From JACPRL01 sp035573715 (GTDB taxonomy: Bacteria > Acidobacteriota > Terriglobia > Acidiferrales > 2-02-FULL-67-57), in assembly GCA_035573715.1 (NCBI GenBank), contig DATLZZ010000015.1:18723-82722 (forward strand): a stretch of 64,000 nucleotides of DNA, read 5' to 3'. Position numbers and translations under genes: made by a program. The notes under the pieces are model-generated. The model made no database searches, was not told the DNA's origin, and saw only the letters and a list, made by a program, of their open reading frames with translations. Below are positions 9,113 through 17,328 of this stretch, in pieces (the first letter of the stretch is position 1; the number at the start of each line of letters is the position of its first letter).

Positions 9113-10062
9113 CGCGCTCGCCGCGGGTGGCCGTCATTGTGCTGAATTGGAACAACTGGCCGGTGACGGTCGAGTGCCTGGAGTCGTTGCGGCGGCTCAC
9201 CTACCCCAACTGCAAGGTACTCGTGGTCGACAACGGCTCCACCGATGACTCGGAAAAAGTGTTGCGCGAGAGGTTTACGGAGATTGAACTGATCCAAACC
9301 AGGGCCAACCTGGGCTATGCCGGTGGCAACAACGCCGGGCTGCGCCGTGCGCTGGAGCTGGGCGCCGATTACCTTTGCCTGTTGAACAACGACGTGGTGG
9401 TGGAACCGGACTTCCTGGAGCCACTGGTCGCCGCCATGGAAGCCGACCCGCAGCTCGGCATCGCCGGCGGCCTGCAGTGCTCCTACGAAGACCGGAGAAG
9501 GATTGAAAACAGCGGGGTGTACTTCAACTTCTACACCGGCCGCGTCCGCAACGCCAATGGCGGCGAGATGGATGAAGGCCAGTGCCGCCAAGCCAAGGCG
9601 GTGGACTACATCTGCGGGGCGTGCCTGCTGGCGCGCGCGCAAGTGGCGCGGGCCATCGGGTTGTTGGATGAGCGCTTCTTTATCGTCGCCGAGGACGCCG
9701 ACTGGTGCCTGCGCGCGCAGCGGGCGGGCTGGAGCGTCAGCTACATCCCCGGCTCCAGGGTCTACCATCGCATTGCCGCCACCCGTGTCTCCCAGCCGCG
9801 AATGACCTGGTATTACACGCTGCGCAATCTTATTTGGTTGGTGCGTCGCCACGCATCCTGGCCTCAGTTTCTTGTCTTCCTCATCTTGTATTTCAGTTAT
9901 TCTTTCCCCAAACTACTCCTGGGGCGACTGGTGAAAGGGCAGAGTCATCTGCTGCGAGACGCGCTGCGCGGAGTTCGCGACGGTTTCTTCCTGCGGCTGG
10001 AACCGAGCGCGGCGGAACCCGCCTGCCGAGCGCCGGCGGCGTCGCCCCCGGCGGGGAAGTAG
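9109..10062 (+). CDS. Glycosyltransferase family 2 (GT-A), rhamnosyltransferase-like
   Basis: The 317-residue protein opens with VAVIVLNWNNW and a VVDNGSTDDSEKVL segment (about residues 33-46), the nucleotide-sugar pocket of GT2 enzymes. The metal-binding DXD equivalent is LLNNDVVV (about 93-100), and EDADW at about 200 matches the catalytic-base region. A hydrophobic C-terminal stretch (WPQFLVFLILYFSYSF) may attach it to the membrane. The architecture resembles rhamnosyl- or galactofuranosyl-type GT2 proteins, but donor choice cannot be read. It overlaps the upstream methyltransferase by 4 bases. Confidence 0.87.
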   Translation: MTRSPRVAVIVLNWNNWPVTVECLESLRRLTYPNCKVLVVDNGSTDDSEKVLRERFTEIELIQTRANLGYAGGNNAGLRRALELGADYLCLLNNDVVVEPDFLEPLVAAMEADPQLGIAGGLQCSYEDRRRIENSGVYFNFYTGRVRNANGGEMDEGQCRQAKAVDYICGACLLARAQVARAIGLLDERFFIVAEDADWCLRAQRAGWSVSYIPGSRVYHRIAATRVSQPRMTWYYTLRNLIWLVRRHASWPQFLVFLILYFSYSFPKLLLGRLVKGQSHLLRDALRGVRDGFFLRLEPSAAEPACRAPAASPPAGK

Positions 10063-10065
10063 ACG

Positions 10066-11682
10066 ATGCTGAGCTCTCCCCGTACAGTCCTACTGGGCGT
10101 GCCCCCGGCGCGGCGACGCCGCTCGCTGCTCGCCACGGCACTCCGGCAGCCGTTTCTCCTGGCCAGCCTCCTGTTTTTCAGCGTGGCCGGTGTGGCCGCG
10201 ATTGGGGTGCTTCTGGAAGCCTCCATACCCCTGTTGTGTTACACGGCGGTGACAATCTTCCTCGTCTTGCTCCTGGGCGTGTACGTAATCCGGAAGGGGG
10301 CACGAGGGGAACTCGACTTTTTCGAGCTGCCCGTGGCGTGGGGAGCCATCGTCATCGTCACTTTTGGCCTCGGTGGACTTCAACTGTTCCTGCATCCCGA
10401 ATTCATGCACCCGGTCTTCCTTTTCGAACCGCACTGGTTGCCTCTGGCGCTGGCGAGCACCGCCGTGGGGCTGGCGGCGCTGTTCTTTGGCTATTCGAAC
10501 GACATCGGAGTGTTCTTCAACCGGTTCATCCCCCATATCGTTCAACGGAGCCGAGGCGCCTCGCCGAGCATTCGTCCTCTTGCCGTCGCGATCTTGTGCG
10601 GGTTGGGCTGGGCCGCTCGACTCTACCTTATTGAAAAGGGCTGGATAGGAATTTTCAAATCCCTGGCGGCCAAGGAGCTCTCCGGCCTTGGGGCCGGGAT
10701 TATCCAGCCGGTGCGCATGGTGGAGTATTTTTGCTTCCTCAGCCTGGTTTTGTTCCTTCTGGATCACTTCAGCCATCCCCGAGACCTCCCGCGGCGGCTG
10801 CTCGCCTACGGGGCCTTGGGAGCCGAGCTCGGCTGGGGCATCCTTTCCGGGCTAAAGTCGGTAGCCGTGCTTCCCATCGTCGCCTACCTCGTGGTCTACT
10901 ACTACAAACGAGGCAAGTTCCCGTACAAAGCGGCGCTGACTAGTGTGCTGTTTGTGGTGTTCTTGTACCCGGTAGTCGCCCAGTACCGGGCCTTTGCGAC
11001 TCGGGAAGTCTCGATCAGCGGGCAGGACCCGGTTTCTGTTCTGCTATCCCTTCCCAGGTTCTTCAGCGAGGGCTACCACGAAACCATCTTCGAGCCAAAC
11101 CCTTATACGCAAGGCTCCCTGCGCGCCGCAGGTTATCACACGACGCTGGTGCAGGATTATGCGCTGATACTCCGGTACCTGGATGCCGGGGGTTCATACT
11201 CCTATGGAAGGGATTTTATCTTGCTGCCGGCGATCATTCTTATACCGCGAGCGATTTGGCCGGACAAGCCCGTGCAGGACAAAGCGGTTTGGGTGGCCGT
11301 GCGGTTGTGGGGCCAGAACCCCGACTATGTCGACCCCATGCCTCCGACTTACTTCGGCAGCCTGCACCTGGAGCTGGGCCTGCCCGCCGTGGTCCTGGGG
11401 ATGTTCGGCACCGGAGTGTTCTTCCGCTTCCTCTACGAGCGCTACGGTCGCCCGCGCACCGATTACTCGCTCTTCGTCTACGTGCTGCTCCTGCAGAAAC
11501 TCACCTACATCGAGGGGGACTACGTGTACATGCTGGGAGACGCCCTCAAGACGTGGGCAGTAATCCTCCTTGTGAGTATCATCGTGTTCCGGTTCCGCAG
11601 GCACCCTGCGGCCGCTCTCAGCGTGGGCGGCACTACGGCTCCGGGCCAGCGGCCGACCCTGGCGGGGTCGCAACCGGCATAA
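10066..11682 (+). CDS. O-antigen/oligosaccharide polymerase-like multi-pass membrane protein (Wzy-like)
   Basis: This 538-residue protein has a basic N-terminus and roughly 11-12 membrane helices. A large periplasmic loop lies between the last helices (about residues 305-450) and contains PRAIWPDKP, a feature shared with many oligosaccharide repeat-unit polymerases. Wzy proteins have little sequence conservation, so the call rests on topology and on placement in a locus that also has a flippase and glycosyltransferases. It starts three bases after the preceding stop. The gene has noticeably lower GC than its neighbours, which is common for Wzy genes. Confidence 0.72.
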   Translation: MLSSPRTVLLGVPPARRRRSLLATALRQPFLLASLLFFSVAGVAAIGVLLEASIPLLCYTAVTIFLVLLLGVYVIRKGARGELDFFELPVAWGAIVIVTFGLGGLQLFLHPEFMHPVFLFEPHWLPLALASTAVGLAALFFGYSNDIGVFFNRFIPHIVQRSRGASPSIRPLAVAILCGLGWAARLYLIEKGWIGIFKSLAAKELSGLGAGIIQPVRMVEYFCFLSLVLFLLDHFSHPRDLPRRLLAYGALGAELGWGILSGLKSVAVLPIVAYLVVYYYKRGKFPYKAALTSVLFVVFLYPVVAQYRAFATREVSISGQDPVSVLLSLPRFFSEGYHETIFEPNPYTQGSLRAAGYHTTLVQDYALILRYLDAGGSYSYGRDFILLPAIILIPRAIWPDKPVQDKAVWVAVRLWGQNPDYVDPMPPTYFGSLHLELGLPAVVLGMFGTGVFFRFLYERYGRPRTDYSLFVYVLLLQKLTYIEGDYVYMLGDALKTWAVILLVSIIVFRFRRHPAAALSVGGTTAPGQRPTLAGSQPA

Positions 11683-11691
11683 AGGAATCCG

Positions 11692-12435
11692 TTGGCCGCG
11701 CCCGAACGCCCCGGAGCCAAGATACCCGCGCGAGTGGCGGCGCTGCTGGAACGCTTCTACCCCGACTATCGCGATGAAAACTGGCATTTCCGCCGGCTCG
11801 TCGCGCAACATGTTTCGCCGGGAGCGCGCGTGCTCGAGGCCGGCTGCGGGCGCGACACTGACTTGTCCGGCTACTTGCGCGAGGCCGGCTGCCGCGTGGT
11901 TGGAATTGATCTCAGCCCGGCGCTCTCTGAAAACTCCGCCCTCCACTATCCTGTGCGCGGCGACTTGGAGGCGCTGCCCTTCGCCAATGAGAGCGTGGAC
12001 CTGGTCACCTGCCGCTACGTGGTCGAGCACCTGAAAGATCCCGTGAGAGCCTTCGGCGAGTTGGCCCGGGTGCTGCGCCGCGGCGGAAAAGTAGTCCTGC
12101 TGACGCCCAATCGGTGGCACTACGTCACGCTGATTGCGCGCCTGACGCCGCACGCTTTTCATCGCTGGGTGAATGTGCACCGCGGCGTGCCGGCCGAGGA
12201 TGTGTTTCCCACCCGCTATCAGGCGAACTCCAGGCGCCAACTCCTGCATCTGGCGCACCGCTGCGGGCTGCGCGCGGTGGAGATTCAACTGCTCGAGCTG
12301 CGCCCCAACTATTTGTTGTTCTCGACGCCCACGCTCCTTCTCGGCGTGCTTTACGAGCGCCTGGTGAATCGAATCTCCTGGCTGAGCCCGCTGCGGGTGA
12401 ATATTCTGGCCGTCCTGGAGAAGCCCTCCGCATGA
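11692..12435 (+). CDS. SAM-dependent methyltransferase
   Basis: This is a 247-residue class I methyltransferase with motif I VLEAGCGRDTDL (about residues 45-56), VVGIDLSPAL, then LPFANESVDLVTCRYVVEHL, typical of Methyltransf_11/25. The start is TTG at 11692 with AAGGA seven bases upstream; no better ATG exists nearby. It ends by overlapping the next glycosyltransferase by four bases. It is probably a glycan- or lipid-modifying enzyme given the context; its substrate is unknown. Confidence 0.82.
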   Translation: MAAPERPGAKIPARVAALLERFYPDYRDENWHFRRLVAQHVSPGARVLEAGCGRDTDLSGYLREAGCRVVGIDLSPALSENSALHYPVRGDLEALPFANESVDLVTCRYVVEHLKDPVRAFGELARVLRRGGKVVLLTPNRWHYVTLIARLTPHAFHRWVNVHRGVPAEDVFPTRYQANSRRQLLHLAHRCGLRAVEIQLLELRPNYLLFSTPTLLLGVLYERLVNRISWLSPLRVNILAVLEKPSA

Positions 12436-13523
12436 AGCTGCTTGTCGCCCTGCCGGCGGTTTTTTGCGTGGATTGGGGCATCGCCATGTTCAACCGGGCG
12501 CTGCTGCTGGCGCTGCAGGATGTGGCCGAAGCCTCGGTGCTGTCGTTGAACGATGCGACCCCGCAATGCGACCCGCGCTACGCGGCGCCGCCGGCGATTC
12601 GCTTCCGCGGGTTCGAGCGCCGCAAGACGAGCTTTTCGCTGGCTTTTCTGCGCCAAGCGCTGGCGCGGCCGGACCTGGTGATTCTGGGCCACGTCAACCT
12701 GCTGCCGCTGGCCACGCCGTTGTGGGCGCGCTCGATACCCTACTGGTTGATTGCCCACGGCGACGAAGCCTGGGTGCGCCTGCCGGCGCTCTCGCGCCGG
12801 GCGCTGGCCCGCGCTCAGACCGTCCTGACGGTCAGCGACTTCACCCGCCAGCGCCTGGCAGCGGTAAACGGAGTGCGCGGGAATCACTGGCAGATTTTTC
12901 CCAATACCCTCGACCCGTTTTTCGAGCCGGTGGGCGGCGAGCCGGCACACGGACTGACGTTACTGAGCGTGAGTCGCCTGGAAGCCGCCGAGCGCGCCAA
13001 CAAAGGCATCCTCCATGTGCTGGAAGCTCTGCCGGAGCTGCGGCGAAGGTTCCCCAAACTGCGCTACGTCGTCGTCGGCGACGGCGATGACCGCGCCTGG
13101 CTCGAGCAGCGGACGCGGGAGCTGGGCGTGGCCGAGAGCGTCGTCTTCACCGGCTTTCTCTCGCGTGAAGACTTGAGCCGTCAGTACGCCGCCTGCGATG
13201 TCTTTGTGTTGCCCAGCGACCAGGAGGGCTTCGGCATCGTCTATCTGGAAGCGATGGCGCATCACAAGCCGGTGGTGGCCTCGCGGGCCGGCGGCGCCCC
13301 GGAAGTGGTGACCGACGGCGAAACCGGACTCCTTATCGAACACGGCAACCAGGCGGCGCTGGTGACGGCCTTGTCAACCCTGCTGGCCAGCCCGGAGCGG
13401 CGGCAGCAGCTCGGCGCTGCCGGCTTCGCGCGCTTGCAGCAGCACTATACCTTCGAGCACTTCCGCGCGCGCCTGCATGGCTTGCTGGCGCAATTCTCTT
13501 CCTCGAGCGACACCAAACGATGA
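12432..13523 (+). CDS. Glycosyltransferase family 4
   Basis: This is a 363-residue GT-B enzyme. The C-terminal half shows LTLLSVSRLEAAERANKGI, VVGDGDDRAWLE, and the GT4 E-x7-E element in PSDQEGFGIVYLEAMAHHKPV followed by GGAPEVV. The start ATG at 12432 overlaps the previous stop (ATGA), and the stop overlaps the next gene the same way, so three genes in a row are coupled. The frame is open upstream to 12114, but that would run through the methyltransferase and is rejected. Confidence 0.88.
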   Translation: MKLLVALPAVFCVDWGIAMFNRALLLALQDVAEASVLSLNDATPQCDPRYAAPPAIRFRGFERRKTSFSLAFLRQALARPDLVILGHVNLLPLATPLWARSIPYWLIAHGDEAWVRLPALSRRALARAQTVLTVSDFTRQRLAAVNGVRGNHWQIFPNTLDPFFEPVGGEPAHGLTLLSVSRLEAAERANKGILHVLEALPELRRRFPKLRYVVVGDGDDRAWLEQRTRELGVAESVVFTGFLSREDLSRQYAACDVFVLPSDQEGFGIVYLEAMAHHKPVVASRAGGAPEVVTDGETGLLIEHGNQAALVTALSTLLASPERRQQLGAAGFARLQQHYTFEHFRARLHGLLAQFSSSSDTKR

Positions 13524-14665
13524 CGATAGTAGTCAATGCGGTGTCATCGAAAGTGGGCGGCGCCGCCACCTACGTGCGCGAGCTGGCGCGCGAGTTGGCT
13601 GCACGCGGCGTGCGCGACCGGTTCATTTTTTTCGTCCCGCCCGAGCACGCCGAGCTCAAGCAGTCGTTGCCGCCGAACTTGGAGTGGCACGTTACCCCCA
13701 TCGGCCACGCCGGCGACCTGCGACGATTCTGGTGGGACCAGGTGACGCTGCGCGACATCCTGCGGCGCGAAAAGGCCGACGCGCTCTTCTCGGTCGCCAA
13801 CTTCGGGCTGCTGCGCAGCCCGGTGCCACAACTGCTGCAAATCCAGAACGCGCTCTACACCTCGCTGCTCTACCGCGAGCGGCTTCTGGCGCGGCGGCGG
13901 TTGAGCTTCCGGCTCGTGTTTGGGCTGCGGCGCTGGCTGCAGCGGCTCTCGGTGGAGCGGGCCACGGCGGTGATGGCGCCGTCGCGGGCGCAACTAAACG
14001 AGTTGATGACCGGCGGCTTCAAGCCGCGCGGCCGGGCGCACGTGAATCCCTTCGGCGCGCGCGTGGGGTCGAGCGCCGAGGGCCGGCGCGATGTGCACCG
14101 CCCCTTTCGGCTGCTCTATCCCGCCTTCTACTACGAGCACAAAAACCTGGGGACGCTGCTGGAAGCGATGAAGCGGCTGCGCCAGCAGCATGGGCTGGAA
14201 GTGGAGCTTGTCACGACCGCCAATCCCAACTCGCCGCTGGCGCGCGGCACGGCTACGGCGGCGGCCGACTGCGCGCTGGCGCGCGACCCGCTGCTGGCGG
14301 CCTGCGTCCGCTTCCTCCAGAGCCGATCGGGGGAAGAGATGGCCGAGCTTTACTCGGCCTGCGACCTCTTCGTCTGGCCGACGCTGGTCGAATCCTTCGG
14401 CCTGCCGCTCGTCGAAGCCATGGCCTGCGGCTTGCCGGTGGTGGCCTCCGACATTCCGGTCAACCGCGAGCTGGCAGGCGAAGCGGCGCTTTACTTCTCG
14501 CCGCTCGACGCCGATGAGTTGGCGGCGCAGGTGTCGCGACTGATGCGCGACGCGGCCCTGCGCGCCTCGATGAGCCGAGCGGCGCGCGAGCAGGCCCGCG
14601 GCTACACCTGGTCGGCGCACGTCGACCGTTTGCTGAAGATTCTGGAAGAGATTCGAAGCTCCTAG
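13520..14665 (+). CDS. Glycosyltransferase family 4
   Basis: This 381-residue GT-B enzyme is close in type to mannosyl- or glucosyltransferases of the GT4 family. It opens with VNAVSSKVGGAATYVREL (acceptor-side glycine loop) and later shows PTLVESFGLPLVEAMACGLPV with DIPVNREL, the donor-binding signature. It is the last gene of the plus-strand polysaccharide run. Its stop codon overlaps by two bases with the stop of the convergent ABC permease gene (14662), so there is no room for a terminator between them. Confidence 0.88.
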   Translation: MTIVVNAVSSKVGGAATYVRELARELAARGVRDRFIFFVPPEHAELKQSLPPNLEWHVTPIGHAGDLRRFWWDQVTLRDILRREKADALFSVANFGLLRSPVPQLLQIQNALYTSLLYRERLLARRRLSFRLVFGLRRWLQRLSVERATAVMAPSRAQLNELMTGGFKPRGRAHVNPFGARVGSSAEGRRDVHRPFRLLYPAFYYEHKNLGTLLEAMKRLRQQHGLEVELVTTANPNSPLARGTATAAADCALARDPLLAACVRFLQSRSGEEMAELYSACDLFVWPTLVESFGLPLVEAMACGLPVVASDIPVNRELAGEAALYFSPLDADELAAQVSRLMRDAALRASMSRAAREQARGYTWSAHVDRLLKILEEIRSS

Positions 14666-15492
14666 TATTGCGCCAGCGTGCCGGTAAGCTTGGCGCGGTG
14701 TACCGACCAGCGAAAGAGCATCAGCGCCAGCGGCAAGCCGACGCCGGCGAAAAGCAGCAGCACGAGCGTCTCCCGCCACAACTCCGCCAATCCCTCTCCC
14801 GCCAGCAGCGCACGGCGCAAACCCTCCAGCGCATAGGTGATGGGCAGCAGATGACCGAGCGTCGCCAGCGCCGACGGCAGCGCGCTCACCGGATAAAAAA
14901 CGCCGCCCACCACGCCGGAGGCCCCGAGGAAAATCCAACTGAACGGGTCGCCCTTCTTGAAGAGCACGATGAAACAGGCGGAGATGAGCCCGAAGCCCGA
15001 AAACGCGGCGACGGATAGAAACAACAGGATGAGCGTCGCGCCCCAGTTCGCCTGGGCCAGCGGCATACCGAAGAGCACTACGCCGACCAGCAGGTAGGCA
15101 AAGAAGCGCACCGCGGTGGAGAGCAACGCGTAGAGCGAGGAGCCCAGCATAATCATTTCCAGCCGCGTCTGGGTGACGAGCTGCGTTTCCAGCGTGCCGG
15201 TGATCTGCCCTTCAAACAGTGTCTGCGAGAAGCCGCCGTGGGCGGTGACCAGAAAGTCGTAGAAGGCGATGCCAAGAATCACAAAAGCGAAGTAGTCGCG
15301 CGCAAAGGAGGTCACCGCCTGCAGGCCCTGCTGGCGGAGAAACTGCGCGAGGTAGTAGGCGATGGCGGCGGTAAGGATGACTTGAATGAACTGAATCACC
15401 ATGGAGAGGCGGTAGCTGGCGTCAGTGAGGAAGTCGCGGCGAATGAACGCGAGGGCGACCCGCGCGGCGCTCAGCAGGAAGTTCTCGCTCAT
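14662..15492 (-). CDS. ABC-2 type transporter permease
   Basis: This 276-residue integral membrane protein has six helices of the ABC-2 (TagG/NodJ-like) fold. It starts MSENFLLSAARVALAFIRRDF, and the late segment GASGVVGGVFYPVSALPSAL is a typical ABC-2 signature preceding the last helices. The ATG at 15492 lies inside the last bases of the ATPase gene (4-base overlap); a longer open frame to 15729 is rejected because it would cover the ATPase gene. With the ATPase it forms an exporter. Glycan export is the conventional guess; export of the nearby RiPP product is an alternative. Confidence 0.85.
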   Translation of the reverse strand: MSENFLLSAARVALAFIRRDFLTDASYRLSMVIQFIQVILTAAIAYYLAQFLRQQGLQAVTSFARDYFAFVILGIAFYDFLVTAHGGFSQTLFEGQITGTLETQLVTQTRLEMIMLGSSLYALLSTAVRFFAYLLVGVVLFGMPLAQANWGATLILLFLSVAAFSGFGLISACFIVLFKKGDPFSWIFLGASGVVGGVFYPVSALPSALATLGHLLPITYALEGLRRALLAGEGLAELWRETLVLLLFAGVGLPLALMLFRWSVHRAKLTGTLAQY

Positions 15493-16298
15493 GGCAGGCT
15501 CGCGACCTCCGCGGGCACATCCTGAGTGAGGCGCTGGTAGGCTTCGCCGAGCGAAGCCGCGCCGGCTTCGCGACTGATCCCCGCCGGCGTGCCCAGCGCC
15601 TGAAGGCGCCCGCGGTGAATCACCGCCAGACGGTCGCACACCTCTTCGGCCTCCGCCAGGTTGTGCGTGGCGACCAGAAGCGTGCAGCCGCGGCGCTGAG
15701 CCAGCTCCTGGCGGACGTAGCTGCGCCACCAGGCCGCGCCGGCGGGATCGAGGCTGCGTGTCGGCTCGTCAAAAACCAGCACCCGCGGCTCGTGCAAGAG
15801 CGCGCGGGCCAGCGCCAGCCGTTGCAGCATTCCGGTGGAGTAGTTGCGCACCGGCTCGTCGGCGGCTGCGGCCAGCCCGAGCTCCTCCAGCACGGCTTCA
15901 ATCCGCGCCGCCAGCCGCACCGGGGGCAAGTTGTTGAGCGTACCGTAGAAGCGCAGGTTCTCGCGGGCGCTCAAGCGCAGGTAGAAGCTGCGCTCCTGTC
16001 CCGGGCAGTACCCCAGGTGACGGCGGACGGCGGCGGACCCGCGCACCACGTCGTGGCCGAAGAGCAGGGCACGGCCGCGGTTGGGCTCCAGCAAGGTACA
16101 GAGGATTTTCAGCAGCGTGGTTTTGCCGGCCCCGTTCGGCCCCAGCAGGCCGAACACTTCGCCGGTTTCGACCGAAAGGGTAACTGCGTCCAGCGCGCGC
16201 TTGGTCGGGCGCGCAAACGGCAGCCGCAGCGCATCCAGGCCGCGCCCGACGACGGGAAAATCCTTGCCGAGATTCTCGAGCGTTACGGCAGCGGCCAT
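15489..16298 (-). CDS. ABC transporter ATP-binding protein (exporter type)
   Basis: This is a 269-residue nucleotide-binding subunit. Visible motifs are Walker A GPNGAGKTT (about residues 54-62), the Q-loop in GQERSFYL, the signature variant YSTGMLQRLALARAL, Walker B VLVFDEPTRSLDP, and a switch His in VATHNLAEAEE. The signature reads STGM rather than LSGGQ, seen in several polysaccharide and ABC-2 ATPases. Its partner is the adjacent permease. It diverges from the methyltransferase gene at 16368, which leads into the RiPP cluster. Confidence 0.9.
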   Translation of the reverse strand: MAAAVTLENLGKDFPVVGRGLDALRLPFARPTKRALDAVTLSVETGEVFGLLGPNGAGKTTLLKILCTLLEPNRGRALLFGHDVVRGSAAVRRHLGYCPGQERSFYLRLSARENLRFYGTLNNLPPVRLAARIEAVLEELGLAAAADEPVRNYSTGMLQRLALARALLHEPRVLVFDEPTRSLDPAGAAWWRSYVRQELAQRRGCTLLVATHNLAEAEEVCDRLAVIHRGRLQALGTPAGISREAGAASLGEAYQRLTQDVPAEVASLP

Positions 16299-16329
16299 GG
16301 CGGGCTAAATCTTACTCTGGCGGCAGGAA

Positions 16330-16360
16330 TTGGCAAAGTCGCAGCGCGCTCGGCTATAGT
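16330..16360 (+). promoter_or_regulatory. Candidate promoter with near-leaderless start
   Basis: TTGGCA at 16330-16335 and TATAGT at 16355-16360 are separated by 19 bases, slightly long. The ATG of the methyltransferase begins at 16368, so transcription would begin at or next to the start codon. No ribosome-binding site is evident, which fits. Confidence 0.35.
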
Positions 16361-16367
16361 ATTTGTC

Positions 16368-17279
16368 ATGCGGGAAAACGCGCCGTCGGTGGAGGGCTTG
16401 CTGAGACGAGCATGGTACGCGCTGTTCCGCCATCACCCCTACTACTACGCCGGCGCGCTGCAATGGGCGGCGATGCGCGGCGACGAAACCCAGCGGTTGC
16501 GGCGCGCCTTCGAGCTCTTCCGGCGGGAGCCACTGGCGCTGCGCACGCTCGCACTGCGTGTCTACATCGACAAGCTGTATTACGACCGGCACTCGAACGC
16601 CGCCGCCGTCCCCGGGCCCAATCGCCTCCGCTGGACCGAGCCCCTGGGGACCGACTACCACGAAGAACTGCTGCGACACTACCAGGCGCGCCCAGAGGAA
16701 TTCGAGCGCGACCACGCGCCGATTCTGGCGCGGACGCGCGAGCTCTTGCGCGAAGCAGCTTTCGAGTATGTGGTGGAGGTCGGCTGCGGCAACGGCCTGC
16801 TGATGGAACGGCTGGCGGAGCACGGAGCGGCGGCTGGCACCACTTTTGTCGGTCTGGACATCAGCGCGGAGACCATCGAGCGCACCCGGCAACGCTGGCC
16901 CGGCTCCCGCGTGCAGTATCATTGTTGCGACACTTTGCAGGACTTCCTCGGCCGGGTCCGCCCGACTTCCACTCTCATCCTGGCCAACGGCACCGTACAG
17001 CACTTCACCCAACGTGAGCTCTCCGGCTGCTTGCAGTGGCTGGTGGAAAATGTGGCGCGCGGCGCCGTGGTGGTGAAAGACTTCACCTATCCCGACGGCC
17101 GGCTCGAGTCCCAATCCCGTCCCGCCGGCGGCTTTTCCTTCTATCACAACTACGAGTACCTGCTGGCTGAAGCGGGACTGCGGGACATCCGCACGCAGGT
17201 CTACGAAGCTCGTCCCACCTGGAAAGGCGTGGTGGTGTCGGCGCGGTGGGGTCGCGAAGCGCGCGGAGGAGCGGTTTGA
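16368..17279 (+). CDS. SAM-dependent methyltransferase with N-terminal helical extension
   Basis: This 303-residue protein has an N-terminal region of about 130 residues, rich in Arg, Tyr and Leu (HHPYYYAGALQWAAMRGDE). A class I methyltransferase domain follows: motif I VVEVGCGNGLLMERL, VGLDISAETIE, and a C-terminal Tyr-rich part (FSFYHNYEYLLAEAGL). The frame is open upstream to 15615, but that overlaps the ATPase on the other strand; the Met at 16368 is preferred. It precedes the lasso cyclase by 49 bases on the same strand and so may belong to that transcript, either as a tailoring enzyme or as part of the glycan locus. Confidence 0.78.
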   Translation: MRENAPSVEGLLRRAWYALFRHHPYYYAGALQWAAMRGDETQRLRRAFELFRREPLALRTLALRVYIDKLYYDRHSNAAAVPGPNRLRWTEPLGTDYHEELLRHYQARPEEFERDHAPILARTRELLREAAFEYVVEVGCGNGLLMERLAEHGAAAGTTFVGLDISAETIERTRQRWPGSRVQYHCCDTLQDFLGRVRPTSTLILANGTVQHFTQRELSGCLQWLVENVARGAVVVKDFTYPDGRLESQSRPAGGFSFYHNYEYLLAEAGLRDIRTQVYEARPTWKGVVVSARWGREARGGAV

Positions 17280-17328
17280 CGCCCCCGGCCTTTTCTCTCC
17301 ATCCCCTTGGTAGAGGAAACTCCTCCCC

